Shown: positions 33,059 through 46,884 of the stretch, one piece after another
Layout: each line of letters starts with the position of its first letter
Numbering within the stretch: the first letter of the stretch is position 1
DNA from: Roseomonas sp. GC11
Lineage (GTDB): Bacteria > Pseudomonadota > Alphaproteobacteria > Acetobacterales > Acetobacteraceae
NCBI RefSeq assembly: GCF_024437745.1
Contig: NZ_JANFNY010000010.1
Coordinates: 1 to 64,000, forward strand
Direction: 5' to 3'
Length of the DNA: 64,000 nt
The notes under the pieces: generated by a model
The model's database searches: none
Told to the model about the DNA's origin: nothing
What the model saw: only the letters and a program-made list of their open reading frames with translations
Position numbers and translations under genes: made by a program

Positions 33059-33096
33059 GTCTCGTTTCCTCCGATTCTTTTTTATGGACCCTGGCT

Positions 33097-34215
33097 CTAC
33101 TCGGCGGCCAGCAGCGGCGGTGCCGCCATGGCCACCGCCCGGGCGGTTTCCTCGGGCAGGAGCAGGTGCCCCTCGAAAATCCGCCGCGCCGTGCGCTGCA
33201 CGCTGGCCCAGCGGACCTTGCCTTCCTCCAGCCACAGGCCGATTTCCATCAGGCCGGCGGGGTGGGCGATGCTGATGCTGTCCTCCCCGCCCTCCGGCCG
33301 GGCCGGGGGGGTGGCGAGAGCCGCGGCCACGGTGCCCGGCAGGCGCGCGGCCACCGCCAGAGTGATGCCGCCCGTCACCGCCATGGCGCGGTGGACGCTG
33401 TGCGGCGTCAGGTAACGCGCGGTGAGGGTGGCGCCGCCCGTGCCCGGCCCGAGCAGGGCGGGCTTGGGCACCACGCTGTCCGACACATCGCCAAGGCCCA
33501 TGCGCCGCCCGGCTTCCAGCCGCAGCGCCTCGATCCGCGCGCGCAGGGCGGGATCGGCCTCGATCGCCTCGGGCGGGGCATCGGCGCGGGTGCCGAGATC
33601 GGCGGCGGCCACCAGCATCATCGGCATGGCGCCGTCGATCAGCGTGACGGTGACGCCGCCGATCGCCTCGCTGCGCGCGCCGGAGGGGAAGAGGCGCCCC
33701 GTCTTGCTGCCGGCGACATCGCGGAAGCGCAGCGCGATGGGGGCGGCGGTGCCGGGCACGCCGGGGATGGCGGTCTCGCCCGTATAGGTCACCTGGCCGC
33801 CCGGGGTGCGCACCACCGCCTCCACCAGCTGCCCGGTGTTGCGGTTGCGGATGCGCACCAGCGTCTGCGGGTGGCCCGGCGCCACCAGCCCGGCCTCGAT
33901 GGCGAAGGGCCCGACGGCGGCGAGCATATTGCCGCAGTTCGGCCGGGTATCGACGCTGTTCCGCTCCACCGCGACCTGGGCGAAGAGATAATCGACATCC
34001 ACGCCCGGCTCGGTGGAGGGGCCGACGATGGCGACCTTGCTGGTCAGCGTCGTGCCGCCGCCGATGCCATCCACCTGCATGGGGTGGGGCGAGCCGAGGG
34101 CGGCGAGCAGCACGGCGTCCCGCGCCGCCGGATCGGCCGGCAGGTGGGCGGAGAGGAAGAACGGCCCGCGGCTGGTTCCGCCCCGCATCAGCACGCAGGG
34201 GATGCGTGTCTGCAT
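33097..34215 (-). CDS. PrpF-family isomerase, probable 4-oxalomesaconate tautomerase
   Basis: 372 aa from ATG 34215, AAGGAAA upstream. The family N-terminus MQTRIPCVLMRGGTSRGPFFL is present, where GalD-type tautomerases have RGGTSKG. Further motifs: HPMQVDGIGGGTTLTSKVAIV, VDTRPNCGNMLAAVGPFAIE with the cysteine of the diaminopimelate-epimerase fold, and SVVPKPALL. GalD converts the keto form of 4-oxalomesaconate to the enol used by GalB; other PrpF members isomerise aconitate. A galB/galC/ligI set lies 20 kb away, which supports the tautomerase reading. It is divergent from a LysR gene that probably controls it. Confidence 0.82.
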   Translation of the reverse strand: MQTRIPCVLMRGGTSRGPFFLSAHLPADPAARDAVLLAALGSPHPMQVDGIGGGTTLTSKVAIVGPSTEPGVDVDYLFAQVAVERNSVDTRPNCGNMLAAVGPFAIEAGLVAPGHPQTLVRIRNRNTGQLVEAVVRTPGGQVTYTGETAIPGVPGTAAPIALRFRDVAGSKTGRLFPSGARSEAIGGVTVTLIDGAMPMMLVAAADLGTRADAPPEAIEADPALRARIEALRLEAGRRMGLGDVSDSVVPKPALLGPGTGGATLTARYLTPHSVHRAMAVTGGITLAVAARLPGTVAAALATPPARPEGGEDSISIAHPAGLMEIGLWLEEGKVRWASVQRTARRIFEGHLLLPEETARAVAMAAPPLLAAE

Positions 34216-34297
34216 CGCTGTTTCCTTCCCATCTTCGTGTTCGCCGTGGTTCTGCGCCCGGCGGGATGCGGAAAGAAGTGCAAAGAATGGTAGAATA

Positions 34298-34314
34298 CTT
34301 GCAACACAAGCAAG
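34298..34314. promoter_or_regulatory. LysR-type T-N11-A dyad between the PrpF-like gene and lysR
   Basis: CTTGC-AACACAA-GCAAG is a 5-7-5 inverted repeat containing a T-N11-A core, the usual shape of a LysR box. It lies 13 nt before the lysR start and 83 nt from the divergent gene, a position suited to autoregulation and divergent control. Confidence 0.55.
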
Positions 34315-34327
34315 AAAGGCCCCCGGC

Positions 34328-35221
34328 ATGGCCATCGACCTCGACCAGATCCGCACCTTCGTCGCCGTGGCCGAGGCCTCCAGCCTGACGCGCGCCTCGG
34401 AGCTGATGCATCTCTCGCTGCCCGCCGTGTCGCGCCGGCTGAGCGCGCTGGAGGAAGAACTCGGCATCACCCTGATCACCCGCACCACGCGGCGCGTGGC
34501 GCTGACGCAGACGGGGCGGGAATTCCTGCCGCGCGCGCGGCGGCTGCTGGACGAGCTGGAGGAAAGCCTGCTGGGCATCCGTGAGACGGCGGCGCGGCGG
34601 CGCGGGCTCATCACTCTCGCCTGCATCCCGACCGCCGCCTACTACTTCCTGCCCGTGACCATCGCCGATTTCGCCCGGCGCTTTCCGGCCGTGCGCGTGC
34701 GGGTGATGGACCTCTCCGCCGATGGGGTGATCGACATGGTGGCGAGCGGCGGCGCGGAATTCGGCATCGGCATGGAAGGGGCGATGCACCCGGATGTGGA
34801 GTTCAAGCCGCTGCGGCGCGACCCCTTCGTGCTGGCCTGCCGGCATGATCACCCGCTGGCGCGGCGGCGGCGGCTGCGCTGGGCGGATCTGGAGGGGGAG
34901 AAGCTGGTGGGCGTCTCGCGCCGCTCCGGCAACCGGCTGATCCTCGACCGGGCGCTGCTGCCGCAGGGCATCCGGCCCAATTGGCATTACGAGGCGGAGC
35001 ACCTCTCGACCAGCCTGGGCCTGGCGGAGGCGGGGCTGGGGGTGGCGGTGGTGCCGCGCCTGGCCCTGCCGCGCAGCCCGCACCCGGTGCTGGTGGCGCG
35101 CCCGCTGGAGGCGCCGCGCATCGAGCGGGCGACGGGGCTGGTGCTGCGGCGCGGCAGCAGCCCTGCCCCCGCGACGCGGGCGCTGCTCGATCTGCTGGAG
35201 CGGCGGATGGCTGCTAGCTGA
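34328..35221 (+). CDS. LysR-family transcriptional regulator
   Basis: 297 aa from ATG 34328, AGAAAGG upstream. The winged HTH spans residues 1-60 (IRTFVAVAEASSLTRASELMHLSLPAVSRRLSALEEELG is split over helices 1-3), with a linker helix and an effector-binding domain from about 90. The latter contains ITLACIPTAAYYFLPVTIADFARRFPAVRVRV. It is divergent from the PrpF/GalD-like gene and reads toward the nicotinate operon 155 bp downstream, so either could be its target. Its ligand is unknown. Confidence 0.92.
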   Translation: MAIDLDQIRTFVAVAEASSLTRASELMHLSLPAVSRRLSALEEELGITLITRTTRRVALTQTGREFLPRARRLLDELEESLLGIRETAARRRGLITLACIPTAAYYFLPVTIADFARRFPAVRVRVMDLSADGVIDMVASGGAEFGIGMEGAMHPDVEFKPLRRDPFVLACRHDHPLARRRRLRWADLEGEKLVGVSRRSGNRLILDRALLPQGIRPNWHYEAEHLSTSLGLAEAGLGVAVVPRLALPRSPHPVLVARPLEAPRIERATGLVLRRGSSPAPATRALLDLLERRMAAS

Positions 35222-35236
35222 TAGCATATTTTTTGT

Positions 35237-35290
35237 GCATATATGCGAAGATTGCACTTTTTTTGATCGATATTTGTGGGATGATATAAG
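35237..35290 (+). promoter_or_regulatory. Candidate promoter and palindromic site upstream of nicX
   Basis: The 155-bp gap is the most AT-rich part of this region. TTGATC (35263-35268), 16-nt spacer and TATAAG (35285-35290) form a good sigma-70-like promoter 87 nt before nicX. Just upstream the perfect palindrome GCATATATGC (35237-35246), with another GCATAT at 35224-35229, may be a regulator site (MarR, TetR or LysR type). Confidence 0.5.
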
Positions 35291-35376
35291 CAAAAGCTAA
35301 AAAACAGCCATTCTCCTGCTTCTGCGCCGGCTTTGAATAACTGTACGCTCAGTTAGTTTCAGCGGGAGCGCAGCCG

Positions 35377-36429
35377 ATGCCCATCAGCGACGCGGATATG
35401 ATCGCGGCCTGGAAGCAGGTCCTTACCCTCTCTGAACTGAAGCCGGGGGAGGTGGTCACCGTCCTCACCGGCCCCTCCACCCATCCGCAGACGCTGTCCA
35501 CCGCGATGATCGCGGCGCGCGGCATGGGCGCCATCGTCAACCGCCTGGACCTGCCGCCGGTGAATGGCGAGGCCTCGCTGAGCCGCGATGCCCTGGCCTT
35601 CGTGGGCGACACGCCGCTCACCGGCAACCCCGCTGGCATGGCGGCGCTGAAGGCGAGCGACCTCGTGCTGGACCTGATGCTGCTGCTCTTCTCCCCCGAG
35701 CAGGGCGAGATCCTGGAGTCTGGCACCCGCATGCTGCTGGCCGTGGAGCCGCCCGAGGTGCTGGCCCGGCTGGTGCCCACGCCGGCCGACAAGGCGCGCG
35801 TCAAGGCCGCCGGGCTGAAGCTGAAGGCCGCGCGGGAGATGCATGTCACCTCCGCCGCCGGCACGGATTTGCGCTGTGCCCTCGGGCAATATCCACTGCT
35901 GGAGGAATATGGCTTCGTCGACGGGCCGGGCCGCTGGGACCATTGGCCGAGCGGCTTCCTCGCAACCTGGCCGAATGAGGGCCAGTCGAACGGCACCATC
36001 GTCATCGACCGCGGCGATATCCTGCTGCCCCAGAAATCCTATGTGCAGGACAGGATCGTGATGACGGTGAAGGATGGCTATGTCACCGCCATCGAGGGCG
36101 GCCTGGATGCCGATCTTCTGAAGGACTACATCGATTCCTTCGGCGACCCGGAAGCCTATGCCATCTCGCATATCGGCTGGGGGTTGCAGGACCGCGCCCG
36201 CTGGTCCGTGCTCTCCCTCTATGACCGGGAGCAGACGATCGGCATGGATGCGCGTGCCTTCGCCGGCAATTTCCTGTTCTCGCTCGGCCCCAACACGGAA
36301 GCTGGCGGCACGCGCAACACGCCCTGCCATATCGACATCCCGCTGCGCCACTGCACCGTGCGCCTCGATGGCGAGGCGGTGACGCTGGATGGCAAGGTCG
36401 TGGCCGACCTGCCCGCCGCCGCCGCGTGA
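35377..36429 (+). CDS. nicX: 2,5-dihydroxypyridine 5,6-dioxygenase NicX
   Basis: 350 aa from ATG 35377, GGGAG upstream. It matches the NicX family closely as I know it: LTGNPAGMAALKASDLVLDLMLLLFSPEQ, GTRMLLAVEPPEVLARLVPT, LGQYPLLEEYGFVDGPGRWDHWPSGFLATWPNEGQ, SHIGWGLQDRARW, MDARAFAGNFLFSLGPNTEAGG and TPCHIDIPLRHC, whose His/Asp residues supply the Fe(II) site. It cleaves 2,5-dihydroxypyridine to N-formylmaleamate. It is the first gene of the operon, although NicX acts third in the pathway. Confidence 0.94.
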   Translation: MPISDADMIAAWKQVLTLSELKPGEVVTVLTGPSTHPQTLSTAMIAARGMGAIVNRLDLPPVNGEASLSRDALAFVGDTPLTGNPAGMAALKASDLVLDLMLLLFSPEQGEILESGTRMLLAVEPPEVLARLVPTPADKARVKAAGLKLKAAREMHVTSAAGTDLRCALGQYPLLEEYGFVDGPGRWDHWPSGFLATWPNEGQSNGTIVIDRGDILLPQKSYVQDRIVMTVKDGYVTAIEGGLDADLLKDYIDSFGDPEAYAISHIGWGLQDRARWSVLSLYDREQTIGMDARAFAGNFLFSLGPNTEAGGTRNTPCHIDIPLRHCTVRLDGEAVTLDGKVVADLPAAAA

Positions 36430-36466
36430 CGGCGCGGCATCGCAACCTCTGTCCCGGAGTAGCCCC

Positions 36467-37681
36467 ATGCCTATGACACGGCGCCTTGTCCTCGGCGCGT
36501 CTGGCCTGCTCGCGATGCCGCGCCTGCTGCACGCCCAGTCCGGCAGCAGCCCGATCCGCATTGGCGAGATCAACAGCTACACCAGCAACCCGGCCTTCAC
36601 CCTGCCCTACCGCAATGCCATGCAACTGGCGGTGGAGCAGCTCAATGCCGAAGGTGGCGTGCTTGGCCGCCCGCTGGAACTGATCACCCGCGACGATGCC
36701 GGCCGCCCGCAGGATGCCGTCCGCCTCGCCGGTGAGCTGGTGAACGACCAGAAGGTGGATGTTCTGGCCGGGGCCTATCTCTCGAATGTCGGCCTGGCGC
36801 TCGGAGAATATGCCGCGCAGAACAGGAAGCTCTATGTTGGCGGCGAGCCGCTGACTGATGCGATGGTGTGGGAGAAGGGCAACCGCTACACCTTCCGCCT
36901 GCGCCCCAGCACCTATATGCAGGCCGCCATCCTGGCGGAGGAAGCGGCGAAGCTGCCGGCGAAGCGCTGGGTCACGGTGGCGCCCAACTATGAATTCGGC
37001 CAGTCGGCGGTGAAGTGGTTCCGCCAGCTTCTGACCGCGCGCCGGCCGGATGTGCAGTTCGTCGGCGAGCAATGGCCCGCGCTCGGGCGCGTCGACGCCG
37101 GCGCCACGGTGCAGGCGCTGGAACAGCTGAAGCCGGATGCCATCTTCAACGTCCTCTTCGGCCCGGACCTGACGAATTTCGTCCGCCAGGGCAATACGCG
37201 CGGCCTGTTCGAGAAGCGCGCCGTCGCTTCCCTGCTCACCGGCGAACCCGAATATCTTGACCCGCTGGGCGACGAGGCGCCGGAGGGCTGGATCGTCACC
37301 GGCTATCCGGGCGAGGATATCGCCCTGCCGGCGCACAAGGCCTATGCCGCCGCCTATCGCGCCCGCTTCAATGCCAAGCCGATGTGTGGCTCCCTCGTGG
37401 GCTATTCTCTGATCCGCTCCATCGCCGCTGGCATCGCGCGCGCGCGTTCGGTGGAGACGGAGGCGATGGTCGAGGGCTTCCGCGGCGTCACCTTCGACAC
37501 GCCGGTTGGCCCCGCCAGCTACCGCGCACTCGACCAGCAGGGGACGCTCGGCGTCTTCGTCGGCCGCACGGCGCTGAAGGGCAATGCGGGCGTGATGCAG
37601 GACTGGCGCTACATCCCCGGCGAGGCCCTGCTGCCGGAGGAAGCGGTGGTGCGCAGCCTGCGCCCGGCCAGCGCGAGCTGA
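36467..37681 (+). CDS. Branched-chain-type ABC transporter substrate-binding protein
   Basis: 404 aa from ATG 36467 (MPMTRRLVLGASG), GGAG eight nt upstream, 37 bp after nicX. The signal peptide ends near LLHAQ. The Peripla_BP_6 pattern is present: IRIGEINSYTSNPAFTLPYRNAMQLAVEQLNAEGGVLGRPLELITRDDAGRPQDAVRLAGEL (in part), then FRLRPSTYMQAAILAEEA. It feeds the LivHM permease encoded 19 bp downstream. Its place between nicX and nicAB suggests that it binds nicotinate or a pyridine derivative instead of an amino acid. Confidence 0.92.
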   Translation: MPMTRRLVLGASGLLAMPRLLHAQSGSSPIRIGEINSYTSNPAFTLPYRNAMQLAVEQLNAEGGVLGRPLELITRDDAGRPQDAVRLAGELVNDQKVDVLAGAYLSNVGLALGEYAAQNRKLYVGGEPLTDAMVWEKGNRYTFRLRPSTYMQAAILAEEAAKLPAKRWVTVAPNYEFGQSAVKWFRQLLTARRPDVQFVGEQWPALGRVDAGATVQALEQLKPDAIFNVLFGPDLTNFVRQGNTRGLFEKRAVASLLTGEPEYLDPLGDEAPEGWIVTGYPGEDIALPAHKAYAAAYRARFNAKPMCGSLVGYSLIRSIAAGIARARSVETEAMVEGFRGVTFDTPVGPASYRALDQQGTLGVFVGRTALKGNAGVMQDWRYIPGEALLPEEAVVRSLRPASAS

Positions 37682-37700
37682 TCCAGGCCGCGCCCCAGCC

Positions 37701-39542
37701 ATGGAGATCGTGATCCCGCAGTTGCTGACGGGGCTCGCCGGAGCCTCGTCCCTCTTCCTCATCGCCTCCGGCCTGACGATCATCTTCGGCGTCACGCGGA
37801 TCGTGAACTTCTCGCATGGCAGCCTGATGATGCTCGGCGCCTATATTGGCTGGAGCATCCTCACCCGCCTGCCGCGCGACCCGGAATGGTTTGTCCTGGG
37901 TGTGCTGGCTGCGGCTCTGGCAACGGCGGCGATCGGCGTGGTGCTGGAAATCACCGTGCTGCGGCGTGTCTATCGCGCACCGGAATTGTTCCAGCTGCTT
38001 GCCACCTTCGGCGTGGTTCTGGTGCTGCAGGATGTCACGCTCTGGCTCTGGGGCGCGGTGGAACTGCCCCTGCCGCGTCCGCGCTGGCTGCGTGGCTTCG
38101 TCGAGATCGCCGGTAGCCGCCTGCCGCTCTACGACCTCATCCTGATCGGCATCGGGCCGCTGGTGCTCGGGCTGCTCTGGCTTGCCCTGCACCGCACGCG
38201 CTGGGGGACGCTGGTGCGTGCCGCCACGCTGGATCGTGGCATGGTCGCGGCGCTGGGTGTTGACCAGCGCCTGCTCTTCACCTCCGTCTTCGCGCTTGGC
38301 GCCGGGCTGGCGGGGCTGGGCGGCGCGCTGTCTCTGCCGAATTCCTCGGCCAATCTGGGCATCGACCTCTCGGTGATCACCGATGCCTTCGTGGTTGTCG
38401 TGGTTGGTGGCCTTGGCAGCCTGACGGGGGCCTTCGTTGCCAGCCTGCTGATTGGTGTGCTGCAGGCTTTCGGTATCATGCTGCTGCCCAAGATCACGCT
38501 GGTGCTGGTCTTCCTGGTGATGGCCGTGGTGCTGGTCTTCCGCCCGAATGGTCTGCTCGGCCGGCCGCAGGCCGAGGCGCGCGAGGCTGCCTTGCCTGCC
38601 CCCGTGGTGCGTGCCGCGCCGCGTGAATTGCGCCTGCTGGGCCTGGCCGTTCTTCTCCTGGCGGCGGCCGCGCCTTTCCTGGCAGGCGACTATGCGCTCT
38701 CCGTGCTGACCGATGCCTGTGTCGCGATTCTTTTCGCTGTCAGCCTGCATTTCATGATGGGGCCGGGTGGCATGGCAAGCTTCGGGCATGCCGCATGGTT
38801 CGGCATCGGTGCTTATGCGGCAGGCCTGCTGCTGCACTGGCTGGGCACTCCCATGCCGTTTGGCCTGCTGGCCGCGCCGCTGGCGGGTGGCCTCTTCGCC
38901 GCGCTGTTCGGCTGGTTCGTGGTACGGCTTTCCGGTGTCTATCTGTCCATGCTCACCCTGGCCTTCGCGCAGATCACCTGGGCCATTTCCTTCCAGTGGG
39001 TCGAGGTGACGGCGGGTGATAATGGCCTGCTTGGTGTCTGGCCGCCGGAATGGGCCCGTAGCCCGCGTGTCTATTACTGGCTCGCCCTGGGGCTCGCGGC
39101 CGGTGTGGCGCTGCTTCTTCGCCGTGTCCTTTACGCGCCCTATGGCTATGCGCTGCGGGCAGCACGGGATTCCTCGCCGCGTGCCCAGTCCATCGGTCTT
39201 GATGTGCCGAGGCTGCGCATGGTGGCGCTGGTCATCGCTGGCGCGTCCTGTGGTCTGGGCGGTGCGCTCTTCTCCTACGCCAAGGGTGGCGTGTTCCCGA
39301 CCTATATCAGCATCGCCCATTCGGTCGAGGCGCTGCTGATGGTGCTGCTCGGTGGTTTGCAGACCATGGCAGGGCCGATTGTCGGCGCGCTGATCTATAC
39401 CGGCCTTGCCGATCTTCTTGTCCGCTCGACCGATCTGTGGCGCCTGGTGCTGGGCGCGGTGATCGTCGTGCTGGTCATCGCCTTTCCGGAGGGCATCGCT
39501 GGTGCGGTACGTCGTCTCTGGCTCCGGGGGCGCGAGGCATGA
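37701..39542 (+). CDS. Fused LivH-LivM ABC permease
   Basis: 613 aa. Residues 1-285 form a LivH-type permease (SGLTIIFGVTRIVNFSHGSLMMLGAYIG; GLGSLTGAFVASLLIGVLQ), and residues about 300-610 a LivM-type permease (FMMGPGGMASFGHAAWFGIGAYAAG; AAGDSSP-like AARDSSPRAQSIGLDVPRLR, ALLMVLLGGLQTMAGPIVGALIY). About 16 membrane segments are expected. Single-chain fusion fixes 1:1 stoichiometry. It ends with ATGA overlap into the ATPase gene. The transporter is probably for uptake of nicotinate or a related pyridine carboxylate. Codons use more T/A at third position than flanking genes. Confidence 0.93.
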   Translation: MEIVIPQLLTGLAGASSLFLIASGLTIIFGVTRIVNFSHGSLMMLGAYIGWSILTRLPRDPEWFVLGVLAAALATAAIGVVLEITVLRRVYRAPELFQLLATFGVVLVLQDVTLWLWGAVELPLPRPRWLRGFVEIAGSRLPLYDLILIGIGPLVLGLLWLALHRTRWGTLVRAATLDRGMVAALGVDQRLLFTSVFALGAGLAGLGGALSLPNSSANLGIDLSVITDAFVVVVVGGLGSLTGAFVASLLIGVLQAFGIMLLPKITLVLVFLVMAVVLVFRPNGLLGRPQAEAREAALPAPVVRAAPRELRLLGLAVLLLAAAAPFLAGDYALSVLTDACVAILFAVSLHFMMGPGGMASFGHAAWFGIGAYAAGLLLHWLGTPMPFGLLAAPLAGGLFAALFGWFVVRLSGVYLSMLTLAFAQITWAISFQWVEVTAGDNGLLGVWPPEWARSPRVYYWLALGLAAGVALLLRRVLYAPYGYALRAARDSSPRAQSIGLDVPRLRMVALVIAGASCGLGGALFSYAKGGVFPTYISIAHSVEALLMVLLGGLQTMAGPIVGALIYTGLADLLVRSTDLWRLVLGAVIVVLVIAFPEGIAGAVRRLWLRGREA

Positions 39543-40297
39543 GCACGCTGGTGGTGCAGGGGCTGCGCAAATCCTTTGGTGGCGTGCGCGCGGTTTCCGA
39601 TGTGTCTTTCCATGTCGCGCCGGGCGAAATGCTGGCACTGATCGGCCCGAATGGTGCCGGAAAATCCACCTGCTTCAACATGGTTGGTGGTCAGCTTCCG
39701 CCGGATGCGGGCACAGTGCTATTGGAAGGCAGGCCGATCACAGGGCTTTCGCCGCGCGCCATCGCCCATCGTGGTGTTGGCCGAACCTTCCAGATCACCG
39801 CCACTTTCGGCTCGATGACGGTACGCGAGAATGTCCAGATGGCGCTGCTCGCCCACCGGCGTGAGATCTGGCAGTTCTGGCGCCCCGTTGCCGGCCGTCA
39901 CGCGGATAAGGCTGATGCGCTGCTCGATCAGGTCGGCCTCGCCGCGCAGGCTGACCGTGCAACCAGCGTACTGGCCTATGGTGATCTGAAGCGCCTGGAA
40001 CTTGCCATTGCTCTTGGCAACGGGCCCCGGCTGCTGCTGATGGATGAGCCGACCGCCGGCATGGCACCCGCCGAGCGCGTCGCCCTCATGCAACTCACCC
40101 GCCGCCTGGCGACAGAACGTGGCATGGCCGTCCTCTTCACTGAGCACGACATGGATGTCGTTTTTGATGTCTCGGACCGCATCCTGGTGCTCAACCGTGG
40201 GCAGCTCATGGCTGAGGGCAATGGGGCCTCCATCCGTGCCAATCCGGCGGTACGGGAGGTCTATCTTGGTAGCGGCGCGACGAGCGGAGGTCATTGA
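39539..40297 (+). CDS. LivG-type ABC transporter ATP-binding protein
   Basis: 252 aa from ATG 39539, overlapping the permease stop. Walker A GPNGAGKST, the LivG-specific GVGRTFQITATFGSMTVRENV, and Walker B LLLMDEPTAGMAP are present. The signature region reads VLAYGDLKRLELAIALG, with the degenerate YGDLKR typical of some LivG proteins, and the H-loop is in LFTEHDMDVVFDVSDRI. It energises import together with the LivF partner that follows after one base. Confidence 0.95.
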   Translation: MSTLVVQGLRKSFGGVRAVSDVSFHVAPGEMLALIGPNGAGKSTCFNMVGGQLPPDAGTVLLEGRPITGLSPRAIAHRGVGRTFQITATFGSMTVRENVQMALLAHRREIWQFWRPVAGRHADKADALLDQVGLAAQADRATSVLAYGDLKRLELAIALGNGPRLLLMDEPTAGMAPAERVALMQLTRRLATERGMAVLFTEHDMDVVFDVSDRILVLNRGQLMAEGNGASIRANPAVREVYLGSGATSGGH

Positions 40298-40298
40298 C

Positions 40299-41000
40299 AT
40301 GCTCTCGGTCGAAGGTCTGAACACGCATTACGGTCGCGCCCATATCCTTCAGGATATGGCACTGAGCATTGGGCGTGGTGAAGTGATGGTGCTGCTCGGC
40401 CGCAATGGTGCCGGCAAGAGCACGACGATGAAGTCCATCATCGGCATGGTGCGGCCGAGCAGTGGCGCGATTCTTTTTGAAGGACAGCCCATCGCCGGCC
40501 AGGAGCCTCATCGCATTGCCCGTCGTGGCCTTGGCTACGTGCCCGAGGAACGGCGGATCTTTGCCGATCTAACGGTGATGGAAAATCTCGAGGTTGGGCG
40601 CCAAACGCCACGCGATGGTATGCGCCCCTGGACGCCGGAACGGCTGTTCGAGTTGTTCCCCAATCTTGGCCTCATGCGTCACCGGCCAGGAGGGCGCATG
40701 AGTGGCGGAGAGCAGCAGATGCTCACCATCGCGCGCACACTGATGGGCAATCCACGCCTCGTGCTGCTTGATGAACCGAGCGAGGGGCTGGCGCCGGTGA
40801 TCGTCGAGCAGATGGCGCATGCTATCCTGGCGTTGAAGCGGGAAGGGTTGACCATCCTGCTGGCCGAGCAGAACCTGCACTTCGCGGGTCGCGTCGCTGA
40901 TAGCGCAACGGTGGTTGAAAAGGGCCGTGTCGTCTGGTCCGGCAGTATCGCGGCATTGCGGGCCGATGAAACTGCCCGCAGCCAGTATCTGGCGGTATGA
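40299..41000 (+). CDS. LivF-type ABC transporter ATP-binding protein
   Basis: 233 aa from ATG 40299, with GGAGG upstream inside the livG end. Walker A GRNGAGKST, LivF-type GLGYVPEERRIFADLTVMENL, signature MSGGEQQMLTIARTLM, Walker B LVLLDEPSEGLAPVIVEQM, H-loop LAEQNLHFA. It overlaps nicA by ATGA, which ties transporter and nicotinate hydroxylase synthesis together. Confidence 0.95.
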   Translation: MLSVEGLNTHYGRAHILQDMALSIGRGEVMVLLGRNGAGKSTTMKSIIGMVRPSSGAILFEGQPIAGQEPHRIARRGLGYVPEERRIFADLTVMENLEVGRQTPRDGMRPWTPERLFELFPNLGLMRHRPGGRMSGGEQQMLTIARTLMGNPRLVLLDEPSEGLAPVIVEQMAHAILALKREGLTILLAEQNLHFAGRVADSATVVEKGRVVWSGSIAALRADETARSQYLAV

Positions 41001-41469
41001 TGCCGCGGCCGCCCGTGACCGTCGTGGTGAATGGCGTTCGGCATGAGCTTGCGCTCGATCCTGATACGCCACTGCTGATGGTTCTGCGCAATGACCTTGC
41101 GCTGAACGGCCCTAAATATGGCTGTGGACTGGGCGAATGCGGAGCCTGCTCCGTGCTGCTCGATGGGCGTGCGGTGCGGTCCTGCGTGCTGCCCTTGTCG
41201 CGCGCGGCGGGGCGGCAGGTGACGACACTGGAAGGGCTCGGCACGATCGCGGCGCCTCATCCGGTGCAGGCGGCCTTTATCGCAGAGCAGGCGGCTCAAT
41301 GCGGCTATTGCCTGAATGGGATGATCATGACGATTGTCTCCCTGCTGTCACGTAATCCGCATCCGGATGAGGCACAGATCCGTTCTGCCCTGGCGCATAA
41401 TCTTTGCCGTTGTGGCACCCATCTGGAGATTCTGGCGGCGGCTCGCCGTGCCGCGGCGGAGGGGATGGT

Positions 41470-41473
<4 letters not shown>
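40997..41473 (+). CDS. nicA: Nicotinate dehydrogenase small (2Fe-2S) subunit NicA
   Basis: 158 aa, overlapping livF (ATGA) and nicB (ATGA). The plant-type [2Fe-2S] motif CGLGECGACSVLLDG...C is at about 43-65, and the second cluster motif CGYC...CRCG at about 102-139, as in xanthine-dehydrogenase-family small subunits. It passes electrons from the molybdenum site of NicB to its c-type haems. With NicB it hydroxylates nicotinate to 6-hydroxynicotinate. There is no FAD subunit, as in the Pseudomonas NicAB enzyme. Confidence 0.94.
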
Positions 41474-46186
<4,713 letters not shown>

Positions 46187-46188
46187 GC

Positions 46189-46872
46189 ATGTCCGTCTCC
46201 GCCACTCCGGCCCGCCGCCGCAATGGCCGCCGCCCGGCCGACCCCGATGGCGTGCCGACCCAGGAGAATATCCTGGCCGTGGCGGAGGCGGTCTTCGCCG
46301 AACATGGTTATGTCGCGGCTTCGCTGCGCGAGATCGCGGCGCGGGCGGATGTGACGCAGGCCCTCATCATCTACTATTTCGGCAGCAAGCAGGCGCTGTT
46401 CGAAACGCTGTTCAAGCGGCGTGGCCTGGAAGTTTCCCGCCGCAGGCAGGAACTTCTTGATGCCCTGTTGCAGCGTGCAGAGCCGCCCACGGTGCGCGAG
46501 CTGGTCAGTGCCTATCTGGCTCCGCAATTCGCGCTGCGCCAGGGCGGGGCGGGCAGCCTCGCCTTTGTGCGCATGCAGGCGCGGCTGCACCATGAGCCGG
46601 ATGAACTGGCCCTGCGCCTGCGGCGCGAGGTTTATGACCACGCCACGCGCAATTACATCGCGGCCCTGCGTCAGCTTGTGCCGGGGCTGGATGCGGCCGA
46701 TGCGCATTGGCGCATGACTTTCGCCGTCGGCACCTATCTCTACATGCTCTCTGGCTTCGATCGCCTCGCCGATCTATCTGGTGGGCTCTACAATTCCGAC
46801 GATACGGAGGAGGTGGTCCGCCGCCTGACCGATTTCCTGGTGGCCGGCCTGACCGCCCCCTCCACGCCCTGA
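46189..46872 (+). CDS. TetR-family regulator at the end of the nicotinate operon
   Basis: 227 aa. The N-terminal HTH lies at about 27-70 (ILAVAEAVFAEHGYVAASLREIAARADVTQALIIYYFGSKQALFETLF in part), followed by an all-helical ligand domain. It begins 2 bp after nicC and is the last gene of the run nicX to tetR. By analogy with NicS, the TetR regulator of nicAB in Pseudomonas putida, it may repress the operon until 6-hydroxynicotinate or nicotinate is present; homology to NicS itself is not shown. Confidence 0.9.
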   Translation: MSVSATPARRRNGRRPADPDGVPTQENILAVAEAVFAEHGYVAASLREIAARADVTQALIIYYFGSKQALFETLFKRRGLEVSRRRQELLDALLQRAEPPTVRELVSAYLAPQFALRQGGAGSLAFVRMQARLHHEPDELALRLRREVYDHATRNYIAALRQLVPGLDAADAHWRMTFAVGTYLYMLSGFDRLADLSGGLYNSDDTEEVVRRLTDFLVAGLTAPSTP

Positions 46873-46884
46873 GCGCCGCCGCTG

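Noticed and set aside
32069-35293. One 1,074-codon minus-strand gene spanning the Bug, PrpF and LysR region
   Set aside because: Only the last 329 codons (Bug protein) show family motifs; the upstream part is antisense to or out of frame with the PrpF-like and LysR genes.
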